Source: Bacillus sp. AFS059628 (GTDB lineage Bacteria; Bacillota; Bacilli; Bacillales; Bacillaceae_G). Taken from it: a stretch of DNA of 64,000 bases. Location: contig NZ_NVEC01000007.1 in the NCBI RefSeq assembly GCF_002571225.1, positions 62,001 through 126,000 on the forward strand, read 5' to 3'. Positions within the stretch are counted from its first letter, which is position 1, and each line of letters begins with the position of its first letter. The notes under the pieces are model-generated. The model made no database searches, had not been told where the DNA came from, and saw only the letters and a program-made list of their open reading frames with translations. Shown piece after piece: positions 9,671 to 22,220 of the stretch. A program made the translations under genes and the position numbers.

Positions 9671-10831
9671 ATGAATATCCATGAGTACCAAGGTAAGGCA
9701 GTCCTTAGAAGCTATGGGGTTAGCGTTCCGAACGGGAAGGTTGCATTTACAGTAGAAGAAGCTGTAGAAGCAGCGAAAGAATTAGGAACGGATGTATGTG
9801 TAGTAAAAGCACAGATTCACGCTGGTGGACGCGGCAAAGCTGGCGGGGTAAAAGTTGCAAAAAATTTAGATGAAGTTCGTACATATGCAGAGAGCATTTT
9901 AGGAACTACACTTGTGACACATCAAACAGGTCCTGAAGGTAAGGAAGTAAAACGCTTACTTATCGAAGAAGGTTGCGATATTAAAAAAGAATATTATGTA
10001 GGTCTTGTTTTAGACCGAGCAACTTCCCAAGTTGTTTTAATGGCGTCTGAAGAAGGCGGAACAGAAATTGAAGAAGTAGCAGAAAAAACACCTGAAAAAA
10101 TCTTTAAAGAATATATTGATCCGGCAGTAGGCTTACAAGGCTTCCAAGCGCGCCGAATCGCATTTAACATCAATATTCCAAAAGAGCTTGTAGGACAAGC
10201 TGTGAAGTTTATGATGGGCTTATACCGTGCGTTTATCGAAAAAGATTGCTCTATCGCGGAGATTAACCCACTTGTTACAACAGGTGACGGTAAGGTTATG
10301 GCATTAGATGCGAAATTAAACTTTGATTCTAACGCTTTATATCGCCATAAAGATATTTTAGAACTTCGTGATCTTGATGAAGAAGATGCAAAAGAAATCG
10401 AAGCTTCTAAATATGACTTAAACTACATTCCTTTAGATGGAAATATCGGTTGTATGGTTAATGGTGCAGGTTTAGCGATGGCTACAATGGATATCATTAA
10501 ACATTACCATGGCGATCCAGCTAACTTCTTAGATGTTGGTGGCGGTGCGACAGCTGAAAAAGTTACAGAAGCATTCAAAATTATCCTTTCTGACAAAAAT
10601 GTAAAAGGTATCTTCGTTAACATTTTTGGTGGCATTATGAAGTGTGATGTTATCGCAGAAGGTGTTATTGAAGCAACGAAACAAGTAGGTCTTGAGTTAC
10701 CTTTAGTTGTACGTCTTGAAGGTACAAACGTAGAGTTAGGTAAGAAAATTTTAAATGAGTCTGGCTTAAATATTGTTGCAGCAGAATCTATGGCAGACGG
10801 TGCACAAAAAATTGTTTCACTAGTGGGCTAA
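9671..10831 (+). CDS. sucC: Succinate-CoA ligase, beta subunit
   Basis: With SucD it converts succinyl-CoA, phosphate and ADP to succinate and ATP in the TCA cycle. The 386-residue protein starts with the ATP-grasp domain ([20 protein letters not shown], then [17 protein letters not shown]), and has the nucleotide/metal site EINPLV with [10 protein letters not shown] and the CoA-ligase domain with GGATAEKV and [12 protein letters not shown]. All are intact. A GGGGAGGA ribosome binding site precedes the ATG. sucD follows after 19 bases. Confidence 0.98.
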
Positions 10832-10850
10832 TAGAAAGCGGGGGAGAAAA

Positions 10851-11753
10851 ATGAGCGTATTAGTTAATAAAGATACAAAAGTTATTGTTCAAGGTATTAC
10901 AGGTTCTCAAGGGTTATTCCACACAAAACAAATGATTGAATACGGTACGAAAATTGTCGGTGGTGTAACGCCAGGTAAAGGTGGCACTGATATTGAAGGT
11001 GTACCAGTATTTGATACTGTAGAAGATGCAGTGAAAGCAACAGGTGCAAACGCTTCAGTTGTATACGTTCCACCCGCTTTTGCGGCTGATGCAATTATGG
11101 AAGCAGTTGATGCAGAAATTGATTTAGTAGTATGTATTACTGAAGGAATTCCTGTATTAGATATGGTAAATGTAAAGAGATATATGGCTGGTAAACATAC
11201 ACGTTTACTTGGACCAAACTGCCCAGGTGTTATCACGCCTGATGAATGTAAAATCGGTATTATGCCAGGATACATTCATAAAAAAGGTCATGTAGGTATC
11301 GTATCTCGCTCTGGTACATTAACATATGAGGCTGTACATCAGTTAACACAAGAAGGTATTGGTCAATCTACGGCTGTAGGTATCGGCGGAGACCCTGTTA
11401 ACGGTACAGACTTTATTGATGCGTTAAAAGCATTTAATGAAGATGAAGAAACACATGCTGTAATTATGATTGGTGAAATCGGTGGTACAGCGGAAGAAGA
11501 GGCAGCTGAATGGGTGAAAGCTAATATGACAAAACCTGTTGTAGGCTTCATTGGCGGCCAAACAGCGCCTGCTGGCAAGCGTATGGGTCATGCTGGTGCA
11601 ATCATTTCTGGCGGCAAAGGAACTGCTGCAGAAAAGATTAAAACGATGGAAGCTTGCGGTATTAAAGTAGCGGAAACTCCAGCAGTTATGGGTGAAACGT
11701 TAATCTCTGTTTTAAAAGAAAAAGGTCTATTTGAAACTTGTAAAAACTATTAA
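10851..11753 (+). CDS. sucD: Succinate-CoA ligase, alpha subunit
   Basis: Binds CoA and carries the active-site phosphohistidine of succinyl-CoA synthetase. In the 300 residues the N-terminal Rossmann CoA-binding domain contains [13 protein letters not shown] and GGVTPGKGG. The phosphohistidine lies in [10 protein letters not shown] (about residue 246). GPNCPGVI and SRSGTLTYE are also typical. It pairs with sucC in one operon closed by a strong terminator. Confidence 0.98.
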   Translation: MSVLVNKDTKVIVQGITGSQGLFHTKQMIEYGTKIVGGVTPGKGGTDIEGVPVFDTVEDAVKATGANASVVYVPPAFAADAIMEAVDAEIDLVVCITEGIPVLDMVNVKRYMAGKHTRLLGPNCPGVITPDECKIGIMPGYIHKKGHVGIVSRSGTLTYEAVHQLTQEGIGQSTAVGIGGDPVNGTDFIDALKAFNEDEETHAVIMIGEIGGTAEEEAAEWVKANMTKPVVGFIGGQTAPAGKRMGHAGAIISGGKGTAAEKIKTMEACGIKVAETPAVMGETLISVLKEKGLFETCKNY

Positions 11754-11760
11754 TCTGTTG

Positions 11761-11792
11761 AAAGACACCTTCTTACTTGAAGGTGTCTTTTT
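11761..11792 (+). terminator. Intrinsic terminator after sucCD
   Basis: AAAGACACCTTC and GAAGGTGTCTTT pair perfectly around a 6-base loop, followed by TT. Confidence 0.93.
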
Positions 11793-11837
11793 ACAAACTT
11801 CTTGTTAACATAATAAAAATTATGGGTAAGGAGAATT

Positions 11838-12710
11838 ATGATGAAAAGAGAACGATTATTGCATCTCCACTACTTGTTAGCGGATCATTGGAAGGTAATA
11901 GAGAGGCTATTATATGTCGATCCAGAATTGAAGGAAATATACACTTTTAATGCAAAACAAATGGAATGTTACACTGGAATATCCTCAAAAAAATCTTCAG
12001 AATTAGTAAATTTTCTTCAAAGTTCAAATCTCCCGCAATATATATCTTATTTAGAGAAAAACCGAATCTTTTATATGACTATATGGGATGAAGAGTACCC
12101 ACAATTATTACGTGAAATACAAGACCCTCCCTTTGTATTATATGGAAAAGGAGAGAAGGATTTCCTCAATAAAGCGAACAAATTAGCGGTTGTTGGAACG
12201 AGAGAACCGACTTTATATGGACATGAGAGTTTACAATTTATTTTACATCCATTATTAGAAAAGGAATGGCTTATTGTCAGTGGGTTTGCAAGAGGGATAG
12301 ATACGATGTCCCATGAAATTACAGTAAGACGGCATTGCCCGACTATAGCGATACTAGGACACGGATTATCGTATATATATCCAAAAGAGAATCGATATTT
12401 ATATGAAGCTTGGAATGAATATATATTGTTATTAACAGAGTATCCTCCGCACTATGCACCGAAAAAATGGTATTTTCCAAAGAGAAATCGGATTATTAGT
12501 GGTATAAGTAAAGGTGTTTTAGTTGTAGAAGCGAAATCGAGAAGCGGAACACTTATTACCGCGGACCTTGCTTTAGAGCAAAATAGAGAGGTATTTGCCC
12601 TTCCTGGACCGATATTTATAGATAGTGCATCAGGAACAAATCATCTAATTCAACAAGGGGCGAAACTAGTAAGAAATGCAGAAGATATCCTAGAAGAGAT
12701 TTTAAATTAA
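11838..12710 (+). CDS. dprA: DNA processing protein DprA (Smf)
   Basis: DprA loads RecA onto incoming single-stranded DNA during natural transformation and is kept in many species without known competence. The 290-residue protein has a helical N-terminus and the Rossmann-like DprA core: VVGTREPTLYG, VSGFARGIDTMSHE, ILGHGLSYIYPKEN and the end LPGPIFIDSASGTNHLIQQGAK. Two ATGs (11838 and 11841) follow AAGGAG (11828-11833); the second has better spacing (7 bases), so the true start may be one codon later. The C-terminal winged-helix seen in some DprA proteins is absent, as in B. subtilis. Confidence 0.94.
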   Translation: MMKRERLLHLHYLLADHWKVIERLLYVDPELKEIYTFNAKQMECYTGISSKKSSELVNFLQSSNLPQYISYLEKNRIFYMTIWDEEYPQLLREIQDPPFVLYGKGEKDFLNKANKLAVVGTREPTLYGHESLQFILHPLLEKEWLIVSGFARGIDTMSHEITVRRHCPTIAILGHGLSYIYPKENRYLYEAWNEYILLLTEYPPHYAPKKWYFPKRNRIISGISKGVLVVEAKSRSGTLITADLALEQNREVFALPGPIFIDSASGTNHLIQQGAKLVRNAEDILEEILN

Positions 12711-12742
12711 CCTTATATTTTTATGTTTTTATTAAACAATTA

Positions 12743-12772
12743 TTGACAAATGGTAGATAGGCACTGTATGGT
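12743..12772 (+). promoter_or_regulatory. Probable sigma-A promoter for topA
   Basis: TTGACA (12743-12748), 18-base spacer, TATGGT (12767-12772); TATATT overlaps at 12772-12777. About 80 bases of untranslated leader follow. Just before topA a CCTC segment faces the AAGGAGG ribosome binding site and could form a small hairpin over it. Confidence 0.55.
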
Positions 12773-12854
12773 ATATTCATTCTTGATTGACAAAAACAAG
12801 AGAAATCAATAAGATTAATGAAGACTTGAATCCACCTCTTAAGGAGGCACTAGC

Positions 12855-14933
12855 ATGTCAGATTACCTCGTAATCGTGGAGTCGCCTTCTAAGGCGAAGA
12901 CCATTGAGAAATATTTAGGGAAAAAATACAAAGTTGTCGCGTCTATGGGACACGTTCGCGATTTACCTAAAAGCCAAATGGGGATAGAAGTAAAGAACAA
13001 CTTCACCCCGAAGTACATTACCATTCGTGGTAAAGGTCCCGTCTTAAAAGACTTAAAATCAGCGGCAAAAAAAGCAAAGAAAGTCTATCTCGCGGCCGAT
13101 CCAGACCGCGAAGGGGAAGCTATTGCTTGGCATTTAGCCAATACGTTAAATGTGGACGTTGAATCAGATTGCCGAGTTGTGTTTAATGAGATTACAAAAG
13201 ATGCAATAAAAGAATCATTCAAACATCCTCGAGCGATCAATATGGATTTAGTAGATGCACAACAAGCAAGACGTATACTAGATCGTCTTGTTGGTTACAA
13301 TATTAGTCCTTTATTATGGAAGAAAGTAAAAAAAGGATTAAGTGCAGGACGCGTACAATCTGTAGCAGTTCGTTTAATTATCGAACGTGAAAGAGAAATT
13401 CAAAGTTTTGAGCCTGAAGAATTCTGGACAATTAAGACAGAATTTGTGAAAGGGAAAGACACATTTGAAGCAAGCTTTTACGGTGTAGATGGTGAAAAAG
13501 TTCAATTAACGAATGAAACGCAAGTGAATGAAATAATTGAACAGTTGAAAGATAATGCGTTCTCAGTTGAAAATGTAACGCGAAAAGAGCGAAAACGTAA
13601 TCCTGCATTACCGTTTACGACATCTTCCTTGCAACAAGAGGCAGCGCGTAAGTTAAACATGCGAGCAAAGAAAACGATGATGCTTGCGCAGCAATTGTAT
13701 GAAGGAATTGATCTTGGAAAACAAGGAACTGTCGGTTTAATTACGTATATGAGAACTGATTCAACACGTATCTCAGAAACAGCTCAAACAGAGGCGCGTG
13801 CTTACATTACTGAGGCGTTTGGTGCGGAATACATAGGAACAGAAAAGAAGAAAGAGACGAAGAAATCGAACGCACAAGATGCGCATGAGGCAATTCGTCC
13901 TACTTCGGTAATGAGAAAGCCAGAGGAACTAAAGAGTTTCTTAAGTCGTGATCAACTTCGATTGTATAAATTGATTTGGGAGCGATTTGTTGCAAGTCAA
14001 ATGGCGTCTGCTATAATGGATACTGTGACAGCGAGACTCATTAATAACAATGTTCAGTTCCGTGCAAGTGGATCGGTTGTAAAGTTCCCAGGATTTATGA
14101 AAGTGTATGTAGAGTCGAAAGATGACGGTGCTGAAGAAAAGGATAAGATGTTACCACCTTTAGAAGTGGGGGAAACAGTATTTTCTAAGGATCTAGAACC
14201 GAAGCAACACTTTACACAACCGCCGCCGCGCTATACAGAGGCTCGTCTAGTAAGAACACTTGAAGAGCTTGGAATTGGAAGACCGTCGACTTACGTACCG
14301 ACACTTGAAACAATTCAAAAACGTGGGTATGTAGGTTTGGATAATAAACGATTCGTTCCAACTGAACTTGGTGAAATAGTAATTGAACTTATTTTAGAGT
14401 TTTTCCCAGAAATTATTAACATCGAATTTACTGCTAACATGGAGCAAAGCCTCGATGAAGTAGAAGAAGGAAATGCGAATTGGGTAAAAATTGTTGATGA
14501 TTTCTACGTAGGATTTGAACCGCGTTTAGAAAAAGCGGAAAAAGAAATGCGTGAAGTAGAAATTAAAGATGAACCAGCTGGGGAAGACTGTGAATTATGT
14601 AATCACCCAATGGTCTTTAAAATGGGTAAATATGGGAAGTTTATGGCTTGTTCGAATTTCCCGGATTGTCGTAATACAAAACCGATTGTGAAAGAAATCG
14701 GTGTTACTTGTCCGAAATGTGATAAAGGTCAAATTATTGAACGTCGTAGTAATAAAAAGAAACGTCTTTTCTATGGATGCGGTACGTATCCAGAGTGTGA
14801 CTTTGTATCTTGGGATAAGCCGATTGGTCGTAAATGTCCGAAGTGCGAAGGTATGTTAGTAGAGAAGAAGTTGAAAAAAGGCGTGCAAGTACAATGTATT
14901 TCGTGTGATTATGAAGAAGAACAACAAATGTGA
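12855..14933 (+). CDS. topA: DNA topoisomerase I
   Basis: Type IA topoisomerase that relaxes negative supercoils behind transcription complexes. The 692-residue protein has the N-terminal Toprim domain ([32 protein letters not shown]), the [12 protein letters not shown] region, and the catalytic Tyr in [11 protein letters not shown] (about residue 298). At the C-terminus there are three Cys4 zinc modules (CELCNHP...C...C; CPKCDKG...CGTYPEC; CPKCEG...CISC). Length and layout match the Bacillus enzyme. AAGGAGG gives a strong ribosome binding site. Confidence 0.98.
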   Translation: MSDYLVIVESPSKAKTIEKYLGKKYKVVASMGHVRDLPKSQMGIEVKNNFTPKYITIRGKGPVLKDLKSAAKKAKKVYLAADPDREGEAIAWHLANTLNVDVESDCRVVFNEITKDAIKESFKHPRAINMDLVDAQQARRILDRLVGYNISPLLWKKVKKGLSAGRVQSVAVRLIIEREREIQSFEPEEFWTIKTEFVKGKDTFEASFYGVDGEKVQLTNETQVNEIIEQLKDNAFSVENVTRKERKRNPALPFTTSSLQQEAARKLNMRAKKTMMLAQQLYEGIDLGKQGTVGLITYMRTDSTRISETAQTEARAYITEAFGAEYIGTEKKKETKKSNAQDAHEAIRPTSVMRKPEELKSFLSRDQLRLYKLIWERFVASQMASAIMDTVTARLINNNVQFRASGSVVKFPGFMKVYVESKDDGAEEKDKMLPPLEVGETVFSKDLEPKQHFTQPPPRYTEARLVRTLEELGIGRPSTYVPTLETIQKRGYVGLDNKRFVPTELGEIVIELILEFFPEIINIEFTANMEQSLDEVEEGNANWVKIVDDFYVGFEPRLEKAEKEMREVEIKDEPAGEDCELCNHPMVFKMGKYGKFMACSNFPDCRNTKPIVKEIGVTCPKCDKGQIIERRSNKKKRLFYGCGTYPECDFVSWDKPIGRKCPKCEGMLVEKKLKKGVQVQCISCDYEEEQQM

Positions 14934-14957
14934 GCGTAACTGCTCACATTTTTTTCG
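14929..14957 (+). terminator. Terminator overlapping the topA stop codon
   Basis: AATGTGAGC-gtaact-GCTCACATT followed by TTTTT; the stem includes the TGA stop of topA. Confidence 0.85.
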
Positions 14958-14983
14958 GGAAGAAAAGGAAAGGTGATAAATAT

Positions 14984-16288
14984 ATGACAACACAAGTAGT
15001 AAACGTCATTGGCGCAGGTCTTGCAGGAAGCGAAGCAGCTTACCAAATTGCAAAACGTGGTGTCCAAGTAAGATTATATGAAATGAGACCGGTAAAGCAA
15101 ACGCCAGCTCATCACACAGATAAATTTGCAGAGTTAGTATGTAGTAACTCGCTTCGTGCGAACACATTAACAAATGCTGTTGGTGTTATTAAAGAAGAAA
15201 TGCGCTTAATGGATTCTGTTATTATCCGTGCAGCTGATGAGTGCTCTGTACCAGCAGGAGGGGCTTTAGCTGTAGATCGTCATGAGTTTGCGGCAAAAGT
15301 AACGGAATACGTGAAGAACCATCCAAACGTAACTGTGATGAATGAAGAAATCACTGAAATCCCAGAAGGTCCTACTGTTATCGCGACAGGTCCACTTACG
15401 TCACCTGATCTTTCTGCACAATTAAAAGAATTAACAGGTGAAGACTATTTTTATTTCTATGATGCTGCAGCACCGATTGTTGAGAAAGACAGCATTGATA
15501 TGAATAAAGTGTATTTAAAATCTCGTTACGATAAAGGTGAAGCAGCATATTTAAACTGCCCAATGACGGAAGAGGAATTTGATCGTTTTTACGAGGCTTT
15601 AATCGCTGCTGAAACAGTACCTTTAAAAGAATTTGAAAAAGAAATTTTCTTTGAAGGTTGTATGCCGGTAGAAGTTATGGCAAGTAGAGGAAGACAGACA
15701 CTAGTATTTGGGCCGATGAAGCCTGTTGGATTAGAAGATCCAAAAACAGGGAAAACGCCATATGCTGTTGTTCAGTTACGTCAGGACGATGCAGCGGGAA
15801 CGCTATATAATATCGTAGGTTTCCAAACGCATTTAAAGTGGGGACCACAAAAAGAAGTATTACAGTTGATTCCAGGACTGGAAAATGCGGAGATTGTACG
15901 TTATGGTGTTATGCATCGTAATACGTTTATTAACTCACCTAATTTACTTCGTCCAACATACCAATATAAACAACGTGATGATTTATTCTTCGCTGGTCAA
16001 ATGACTGGAGTAGAGGGATATGTTGAATCGGCGGCTTCAGGATTGCTAGCAGGTATTAATGCTGCTCGACTTGTGAAAGGTGAAGAGCCAGTTGTATTAC
16101 CGCCTGTAACTGCAATGGGAAGTATGGCGAACTATATTACTGCGACAAACGCGAAAAACTTCCAACCAATGAATGCGAACTTCGGACTGTTTGCGCCGTT
16201 AGAGAAGAAAATTAAGAAGAAAGCAGAACGTAATGAAGCCTATGCAACACGCGCTTTAGAAACGATTCGAAATTTTGTAAATATTTAG
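14984..16288 (+). CDS. trmFO: tRNA (uracil54-C5)-methyltransferase, folate-dependent (TrmFO/Gid)
   Basis: Makes ribothymidine at position 54 of tRNA using methylenetetrahydrofolate and FAD. The 434-residue protein begins with the FAD-binding [21 protein letters not shown] and shows the family motifs [43 protein letters not shown] and [24 protein letters not shown]. Frames extend upstream to 14930, but AGGTGAT (14971-14977) sets the ATG at 14984. The topA-trmFO-xerC-hslVU-codY order is conserved in Bacillus. Confidence 0.97.
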   Translation: MTTQVVNVIGAGLAGSEAAYQIAKRGVQVRLYEMRPVKQTPAHHTDKFAELVCSNSLRANTLTNAVGVIKEEMRLMDSVIIRAADECSVPAGGALAVDRHEFAAKVTEYVKNHPNVTVMNEEITEIPEGPTVIATGPLTSPDLSAQLKELTGEDYFYFYDAAAPIVEKDSIDMNKVYLKSRYDKGEAAYLNCPMTEEEFDRFYEALIAAETVPLKEFEKEIFFEGCMPVEVMASRGRQTLVFGPMKPVGLEDPKTGKTPYAVVQLRQDDAAGTLYNIVGFQTHLKWGPQKEVLQLIPGLENAEIVRYGVMHRNTFINSPNLLRPTYQYKQRDDLFFAGQMTGVEGYVESAASGLLAGINAARLVKGEEPVVLPPVTAMGSMANYITATNAKNFQPMNANFGLFAPLEKKIKKKAERNEAYATRALETIRNFVNI

Positions 16289-16301
16289 TTAAATTTCTTG
16301 C

Positions 16302-16338
16302 AAAGGCTACTAAGTTGTGATACGATTTAGTAGCCTTT
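16302..16338 (+). terminator. Terminator-like stem-loop between trmFO and xerC
   Basis: AAAGGCTACTAA pairs with TTTAGTAGCCTTT over a 12-base loop. The T tract is short and the xerC ribosome binding site begins 4 bases later, so it may act as an attenuator instead of a full stop. Confidence 0.6.
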
Positions 16339-16353
16339 ATTGAGGTGAGTTGT

Positions 16354-17253
16354 GTGAATGTGAAGAAATTGTTACAATTATTCGTTGGATATTTACAAAT
16401 TGAAAGAAATTATTCAAAATATACAATTGCAAGTTATCAAAATGATTTAGAACATTTTGTGCAATTTATGGAGCGAGAAGGCATATCCTCTTTTTTAGAT
16501 ATTACATACGCGGATGTTCGTTTGTACTTAACGACGTTGCACGATGAAAAGTTAGCCCGTAAATCTGTCGCAAGAAAAGTATCAAGCTTACGAAGTTTAT
16601 ATCGTTTTTTGATGCGTGAAGGTTATCGAAAAGATAATCCGTTTGCACTTGCGTCACTCCCCAAAAAAGAATTGTCAATCCCAAAGTTTTTATATGCTGA
16701 AGAATTAGAGGAATTATTTGAAGTTTCTGATACGGAAACACCGCTAGGTCAAAGGAATCAAGCTTTATTAGAGTTGATGTATGCGACTGGGATCCGTGTG
16801 AGTGAATGTGTCAATTTACAACTTACCGATATTGACTTCGCGGTGGGAACAATTTTAGTAATGGGAAAAGGAAAAAAACAAAGGTATATTCCGTTCGGGA
16901 GCTATGCACAAGATGCTTTAATTACTTATATAGAGAACGGGAGAAAACAGTTAGCTCAAAAAACTGAAGAACAATCTCATATGGTATTTTTAAACGCGAA
17001 AGGTACGCCGCTGACAAGTCGAGGGGTACGCTATGTATTAAACGAACTCATTAAGAAAGCTTCACTGACAATGCGGATAAGTCCTCACATGTTAAGGCAT
17101 ACATTTGCTACACACATGTTAGATGAAGGGGCAGATTTACGTACTGTACAGGAGCTACTCGGTCATGAGAATTTGTCGACGACACAAATTTATACGCATG
17201 TCTCTAAAGAAAGATTGCGATCTGTCTACATGAAGCATCACCCACGGGCATAA
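16354..17253 (+). CDS. xerC: Tyrosine recombinase XerC (CodV)
   Basis: Partner of XerD (RipX) in resolving chromosome dimers at dif. The 299-residue protein has the N-terminal SAM-like DNA-binding domain (YSKYTIASYQNDLEHF) and the catalytic domain with the Arg in GIRVSECVNL, HMLRHTFATHM (His-x-x-Arg) and the nucleophile Tyr in STTQIYTHVS. Start choice: a GTG at 16345 lies inside the GAGGTGA ribosome binding site, so the GTG at 16354 (MNVKKLLQ) is preferred; GTG 16360 is also possible. First gene of the codV-hslV-hslU-codY cluster. Confidence 0.93.
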   Translation: MNVKKLLQLFVGYLQIERNYSKYTIASYQNDLEHFVQFMEREGISSFLDITYADVRLYLTTLHDEKLARKSVARKVSSLRSLYRFLMREGYRKDNPFALASLPKKELSIPKFLYAEELEELFEVSDTETPLGQRNQALLELMYATGIRVSECVNLQLTDIDFAVGTILVMGKGKKQRYIPFGSYAQDALITYIENGRKQLAQKTEEQSHMVFLNAKGTPLTSRGVRYVLNELIKKASLTMRISPHMLRHTFATHMLDEGADLRTVQELLGHENLSTTQIYTHVSKERLRSVYMKHHPRA

Positions 17254-17295
17254 ATTGCTTTTAAAGCTATAAAAACATATAAAGGAGTTTTTTCT

Positions 17296-17838
17296 ATGGG
17301 AAATTTCCACGCTACAACGATATTTGCAGTTCATCATAATGGAGAATGTGCAATGGCTGGAGATGGCCAGGTGACAATGGGAAATGCTGTTGTAATGAAA
17401 CATACAGCTCGTAAAGTTCGTAAACTTTTCCAAGGGAAAGTTTTAGCTGGTTTTGCAGGATCGGTTGCTGATGCATTTACTCTTTTTGAAATGTTTGAAG
17501 GAAAATTAGAAGAGTATAATGGGAACTTGCAGCGTGCTGCTGTTGAAATGGCGAAACAATGGCGTGGCGACAAAATGTTACGTCAGCTAGAAGCGATGCT
17601 CATTGTCATGGATAAAACAACGATGCTCCTTGTATCAGGTACAGGAGAAGTGATTGAACCGGATGATGGTATTTTAGCAATTGGATCTGGCGGGAATTAT
17701 GCGCTTTCAGCAGGTCGTGCTTTAAAGCAATATGCAAGTGAACATTTAACAGCGAAGCAAATTGCGAAAGCGAGTTTAGACATTGCAGGCGATATTTGTG
17801 TGTATACAAACCACAATATAATTGTGGAAGAATTGTAG
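17296..17838 (+). CDS. hslV: ATP-dependent protease subunit HslV (ClpQ/CodW)
   Basis: Peptidase ring of the HslUV (ClpYQ) protease. The 180-residue N-terminal-nucleophile hydrolase starts [12 protein letters not shown]. Removing MGNFHA would expose Thr7, the usual nucleophile of this family; B. subtilis CodW by contrast is reported to use an N-terminal Ser, and this protein has no Ser at that place. Other family motifs are [23 protein letters not shown] and [16 protein letters not shown]. It is followed by hslU after 22 bases. Confidence 0.96.
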   Translation: MGNFHATTIFAVHHNGECAMAGDGQVTMGNAVVMKHTARKVRKLFQGKVLAGFAGSVADAFTLFEMFEGKLEEYNGNLQRAAVEMAKQWRGDKMLRQLEAMLIVMDKTTMLLVSGTGEVIEPDDGILAIGSGGNYALSAGRALKQYASEHLTAKQIAKASLDIAGDICVYTNHNIIVEEL

Positions 17839-17860
17839 AATCGTAAGGGAGGCATTTTAT

Positions 17861-19252
17861 ATGCATTTACATTTTACTCCGCGTCAAATTGTGGAAAAAT
17901 TAGATCAATACATTATCGGTCAAAAAGATGCGAAGAAAGCGGTTGCTGTAGCTTTAAGAAATCGATACCGCCGAAGTAAATTAGCTGAAAATCTACGTGA
18001 TGAAATTGCACCTAAAAATATTTTAATGATTGGACCGACAGGTGTTGGTAAAACAGAGGTAGCACGACGAATGGCGAAACTCGTTGGAGCACCTTTTATT
18101 AAGGTTGAAGCTACTAAATTTACAGAAGTTGGATATGTAGGTAGAGATGTAGAATCGATGGTACGTGACCTTGTGGAAACGTCAGTTCGTATCGTGAAAG
18201 AAGAAATGGTAGTTAACGTACAAGACAAAGCAGAAGAACAAGCGAATCAACGTCTTGTTGAAATTTTAGTGCCGAGTCCGGAGAAGCAATCTGGATTTAA
18301 AAACCCATTAGAAATGTTATTTGGTGGCGCTCAAAATTCAAATCAAACAACAGATTCACAGGAAGATGTTGAAATCGAAAAGAAACGTCAAGACGTCGAA
18401 AGAAAGCTTGCTGCAGGACTTCTTGAAGATGAGATTGTATCGATTGAAGTGACTGAACAACAGTCTTCTATGTTTGATATGTTACAAGGAACTGGCATGG
18501 AACAAATGGGAATGAATTTCCAAGATGCGTTAGGAAGTTTTATGCCGAAAAAAACAAAAAAACGTAAACTTTCTGTAAAAGAAGCAAGAAAAGTCTTGAC
18601 AAATGAGGAAGCACAGCGCTTAATTGATATGGATGAAGTTACACAAGAGGCTGTTTATCGTGCTGAACAGCTCGGGATTATTTTTATCGATGAAATTGAC
18701 AAAATTGCTGGTAAGCAGTCGAATAGCGTAGATGTATCACGTGAAGGTGTGCAACGTGACATTTTGCCAATTGTAGAAGGATCGAATGTTGCGACAAAAT
18801 ACGGATCAGTAAAAACGGATTATATTTTATTCGTTGCAGCTGGAGCGTTTCATATGTCTAAACCGTCGGATTTAATTCCGGAATTACAAGGGAGATTTCC
18901 GATTCGAGTAGAATTAACGAAATTATCGACTGATGATTTTGTTAAAATATTAATCGAGCCTGACAATGCGTTAATTAAACAATATATGGCTTTATTAGCG
19001 ACTGAAGGTATAGAAATTGAATTTTCAGACGAAGCTATTCGTAAGATTGCTGAGATTGCTTATCAAGTTAATCAGGATACAGATAATATTGGAGCAAGAA
19101 GACTTCATACGATTATGGAGAAGCTCCTTGAAGATTTATCGTTTGAAGCATCTGAAATTACGTTAGAGAAAATAACGATAACACCTCAATACGTTGAGGA
19201 GAAATTAGCAACGATTGCTAAAAATAAAGATGTGAGCCAGTTTATTTTGTAA
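17861..19252 (+). CDS. hslU: ATP-dependent protease ATPase HslU (ClpY)
   Basis: AAA+ unfoldase that feeds substrates to HslV. The 463-residue protein starts [17 protein letters not shown]-like, has Walker [10 protein letters not shown] (about 58-66), the pore loop GYVGRD, a long charged intermediate domain (~110-245), Walker [11 protein letters not shown], and sensor 2 in [15 protein letters not shown]. The frame extends upstream into hslV, but AAGGGAGG before 17861 and the MHLHFTPRQ start agree with the family. codY follows after 77 bases. Confidence 0.97.
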   Translation: MHLHFTPRQIVEKLDQYIIGQKDAKKAVAVALRNRYRRSKLAENLRDEIAPKNILMIGPTGVGKTEVARRMAKLVGAPFIKVEATKFTEVGYVGRDVESMVRDLVETSVRIVKEEMVVNVQDKAEEQANQRLVEILVPSPEKQSGFKNPLEMLFGGAQNSNQTTDSQEDVEIEKKRQDVERKLAAGLLEDEIVSIEVTEQQSSMFDMLQGTGMEQMGMNFQDALGSFMPKKTKKRKLSVKEARKVLTNEEAQRLIDMDEVTQEAVYRAEQLGIIFIDEIDKIAGKQSNSVDVSREGVQRDILPIVEGSNVATKYGSVKTDYILFVAAGAFHMSKPSDLIPELQGRFPIRVELTKLSTDDFVKILIEPDNALIKQYMALLATEGIEIEFSDEAIRKIAEIAYQVNQDTDNIGARRLHTIMEKLLEDLSFEASEITLEKITITPQYVEEKLATIAKNKDVSQFIL

Positions 19253-19329
19253 TAGTGTCATCAGGTGACTCGCCCTAGTTTCCAAGTGATGAAAAAATAT
19301 GTGAGTAATATGTAGGAGGAACTTTTGAA

Positions 19330-20109
19330 ATGGAATTATTAGCAAAAACAAGAAAATTAAATGCGTTATTACAGAGCGCAGCAGGAAAACCTGTAAACTT
19401 TAGAGAAATGTCTGACACAATGTGTGAAGTAATCGAAGCGAACGTATTCGTAGTAAGTCGTCGTGGTAAATTACTAGGATATGCAATTCACCAACAAATC
19501 GAGAATGAGCGTATGAAACAAATGCTTGCAGAGCGTCAATTCCCAGAAGAGTATACACAAAGCTTATTCAACATTACAGAAACATCTTCAAACTTAGATG
19601 TAAACAGTGCTTACACAGCATTCCCAGTAGAAAATAAAGAATTATTTGGTCAAGGTTTAACTACAATCGTACCGATCGTTGGTGGCGGTGAGCGCTTAGG
19701 TACATTAGTATTAGCTCGTCTTGGTCAAGAGTTCTTGGACGATGATTTAATCCTTGCTGAGTACAGCTCAACTGTTGTAGGTATGGAAATTTTACGTGAA
19801 AAAGCAGAAGAAATCGAAGAAGAAGCACGTAGCAAAGCTGTTGTTCAAATGGCGATCAGCTCATTATCTTACAGTGAGTTAGAAGCAATCGAGCACATCT
19901 TCGAAGAGTTAAACGGAACAGAAGGTTTACTTGTTGCAAGTAAGATCGCTGACCGCGTAGGAATCACTCGTTCAGTAATTGTAAATGCACTTCGTAAATT
20001 AGAAAGTGCTGGTGTAATTGAGTCACGTTCGTTAGGTATGAAAGGAACATACATTAAAGTATTAAACGACAAATTCTTACATGAACTTGCTAAATTAAAA
20101 ACAAACTAA
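19330..20109 (+). CDS. codY: GTP/branched-chain amino acid-sensing global regulator CodY
   Basis: Repressor that responds to isoleucine/valine/leucine and GTP and controls metabolism, and in the B. cereus group virulence as well. The 259-residue protein has an N-terminal GAF domain (isoleucine pocket) and a C-terminal winged HTH ([21 protein letters not shown], about 203-223, then [19 protein letters not shown]). A strong AGGAGGAA precedes the ATG. In B. subtilis the flagellar operon follows codY; here a terminator and then rpsB follow, as is normal for the B. cereus group. Confidence 0.98.
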
Positions 20110-20115
20110 TTTATA

Positions 20116-20149
20116 AAACTCTCCTCATGTTTTTGAGGAGAGTTTTTTT
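20116..20149 (+). terminator. Intrinsic terminator after codY
   Basis: AACTCTCCTC and GAGGAGAGTT form a 10-bp stem followed by TTTTT. Confidence 0.93.
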
Positions 20150-20309
20150 GTGTATAACAGATTGATGTTGTTTGTAAATAGCGTCATAATCTTATTATTT
20201 TGAAAAGCTATGAATTGAATTTTATTTTTTTGCTTAAAAGAAATGCAGGTTGGTAATACTAGAATTCGAGTATGGACAAAGAAAGTTTTACATTGTTCGC
20301 ATTTTCGAC

Positions 20310-21163
<854 letters not shown>

Positions 21164-21172
21164 CAAAGTTGG

Positions 21173-21210
21173 AAAGGTGATAAGGGGTTCGGCCTTTTAT
21201 CACCTTTTTT
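21173..21210 (+). terminator. Terminator/attenuator between rpsB and tsf
   Basis: AAAGGTGATAA and TTATCACCTTT pair with an inner GG/CC, followed by TTT. It lies inside an operon, so partial termination that sets the S2:EF-Ts ratio is likely. Confidence 0.85.
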
Positions 21211-21266
21211 AAGGTATAAACACCTTTATAAAAGGTATAAATACATATTTTAGGAGGATGAAAAGT

Positions 21267-22154
21267 ATGGCAATCACTGCACAAATGGTAAAAGAATTAC
21301 GTGAAAAAACTGGCGCAGGTATGATGGACTGCAAAAAAGCTTTAACAGAAACTAACGGCGACATGGAGAAGGCAATTGACTTCTTACGTGAAAAAGGTAT
21401 CGCGAAAGCTGCTAAAAAAGCAGACCGCATCGCTGCTGAAGGTTTAACTTTCATCGAAACAAACGGTAACGACGGTTTAATCTTAGAATTAAACTCTGAA
21501 ACTGATTTCGTTGCGAAAAACGAAGGTTTCCAAACATTAATTAAAGAATTAGCTGCTCACTTATTAACTAACAAACCAGCTAACGTTGAAGAAGCTATGG
21601 CTCAAACAATGGAAAACGGTAAAAAAGTTGAAGAGCACATCAACGAAGCAATTGCTAAAATTGGTGAAAAACTTACACTTCGTCGTTTCGAAATCGTATC
21701 AAAAACTGATGCAGATGCATTCGGCGCTTACCTACACATGGGTGGACGCATTGGTGTTCTAACAGTTCTTGAAGGTTCTACTGACGAAGCAGCTGCTAAA
21801 GATGTTGCAATGCACATCGCTGCAGTTAACCCTAAATACATCGACCGCGATGCTGTAACAGCTGAAGAAGTTGAGCATGAGCGTCAAGTATTAACACAAC
21901 AAGCATTAAACGAAGGCAAGCCTGAAAAAATCGTTGCAAAAATGGTTGAAGGTCGTCTTGGCAAATTCTTCGAAGAAATTTGCTTACTTGACCAAGCATT
22001 CGTTAAAAACCCTGATATGAAAGTTCGTCAGTTCGTTGAGTCTAAAGGCGGAACATTAAAAGGATTCGTTCGCTACGCTGTTGGTGAAGGTATCGAAAAA
22101 CGCGAAGACAACTTTGCTGAAGAAGTAATGAACCAAGTAAAAGGTAGTAACTAA
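21267..22154 (+). CDS. tsf: Elongation factor Ts
   Basis: Guanine nucleotide exchange factor for EF-Tu. The 295-residue protein begins [26 protein letters not shown] (UBA-like domain plus signature), followed by [13 protein letters not shown] and [10 protein letters not shown]. An in-frame ATG at 21258 overlaps the end of AGGAGG, so the ATG at 21267 (9 bases after it) is the start. Highly biased codon use (GAA, CGT, AAC) fits a strongly expressed gene. Confidence 0.98.
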   Translation: MAITAQMVKELREKTGAGMMDCKKALTETNGDMEKAIDFLREKGIAKAAKKADRIAAEGLTFIETNGNDGLILELNSETDFVAKNEGFQTLIKELAAHLLTNKPANVEEAMAQTMENGKKVEEHINEAIAKIGEKLTLRRFEIVSKTDADAFGAYLHMGGRIGVLTVLEGSTDEAAAKDVAMHIAAVNPKYIDRDAVTAEEVEHERQVLTQQALNEGKPEKIVAKMVEGRLGKFFEEICLLDQAFVKNPDMKVRQFVESKGGTLKGFVRYAVGEGIEKREDNFAEEVMNQVKGSN

Positions 22155-22162
22155 TACAGATT

Positions 22163-22188
22163 AGGGAACACATTGTGTTCCCTTTTTT
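22163..22188 (+). terminator. Intrinsic terminator after tsf
   Basis: AGGGAACAC-att-GTGTTCCCT with TTTTT. Confidence 0.9.
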
Positions 22189-22220
22189 AAAATAAAGATG
22201 TAAGCAATTGGAGGTTCATT

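Noticed and set aside
12773-12854. T-box or other riboswitch before topA
   Set aside because: No T-box core sequence and no terminator/antiterminator pair is visible in the leader; topA is not an amino-acid gene.
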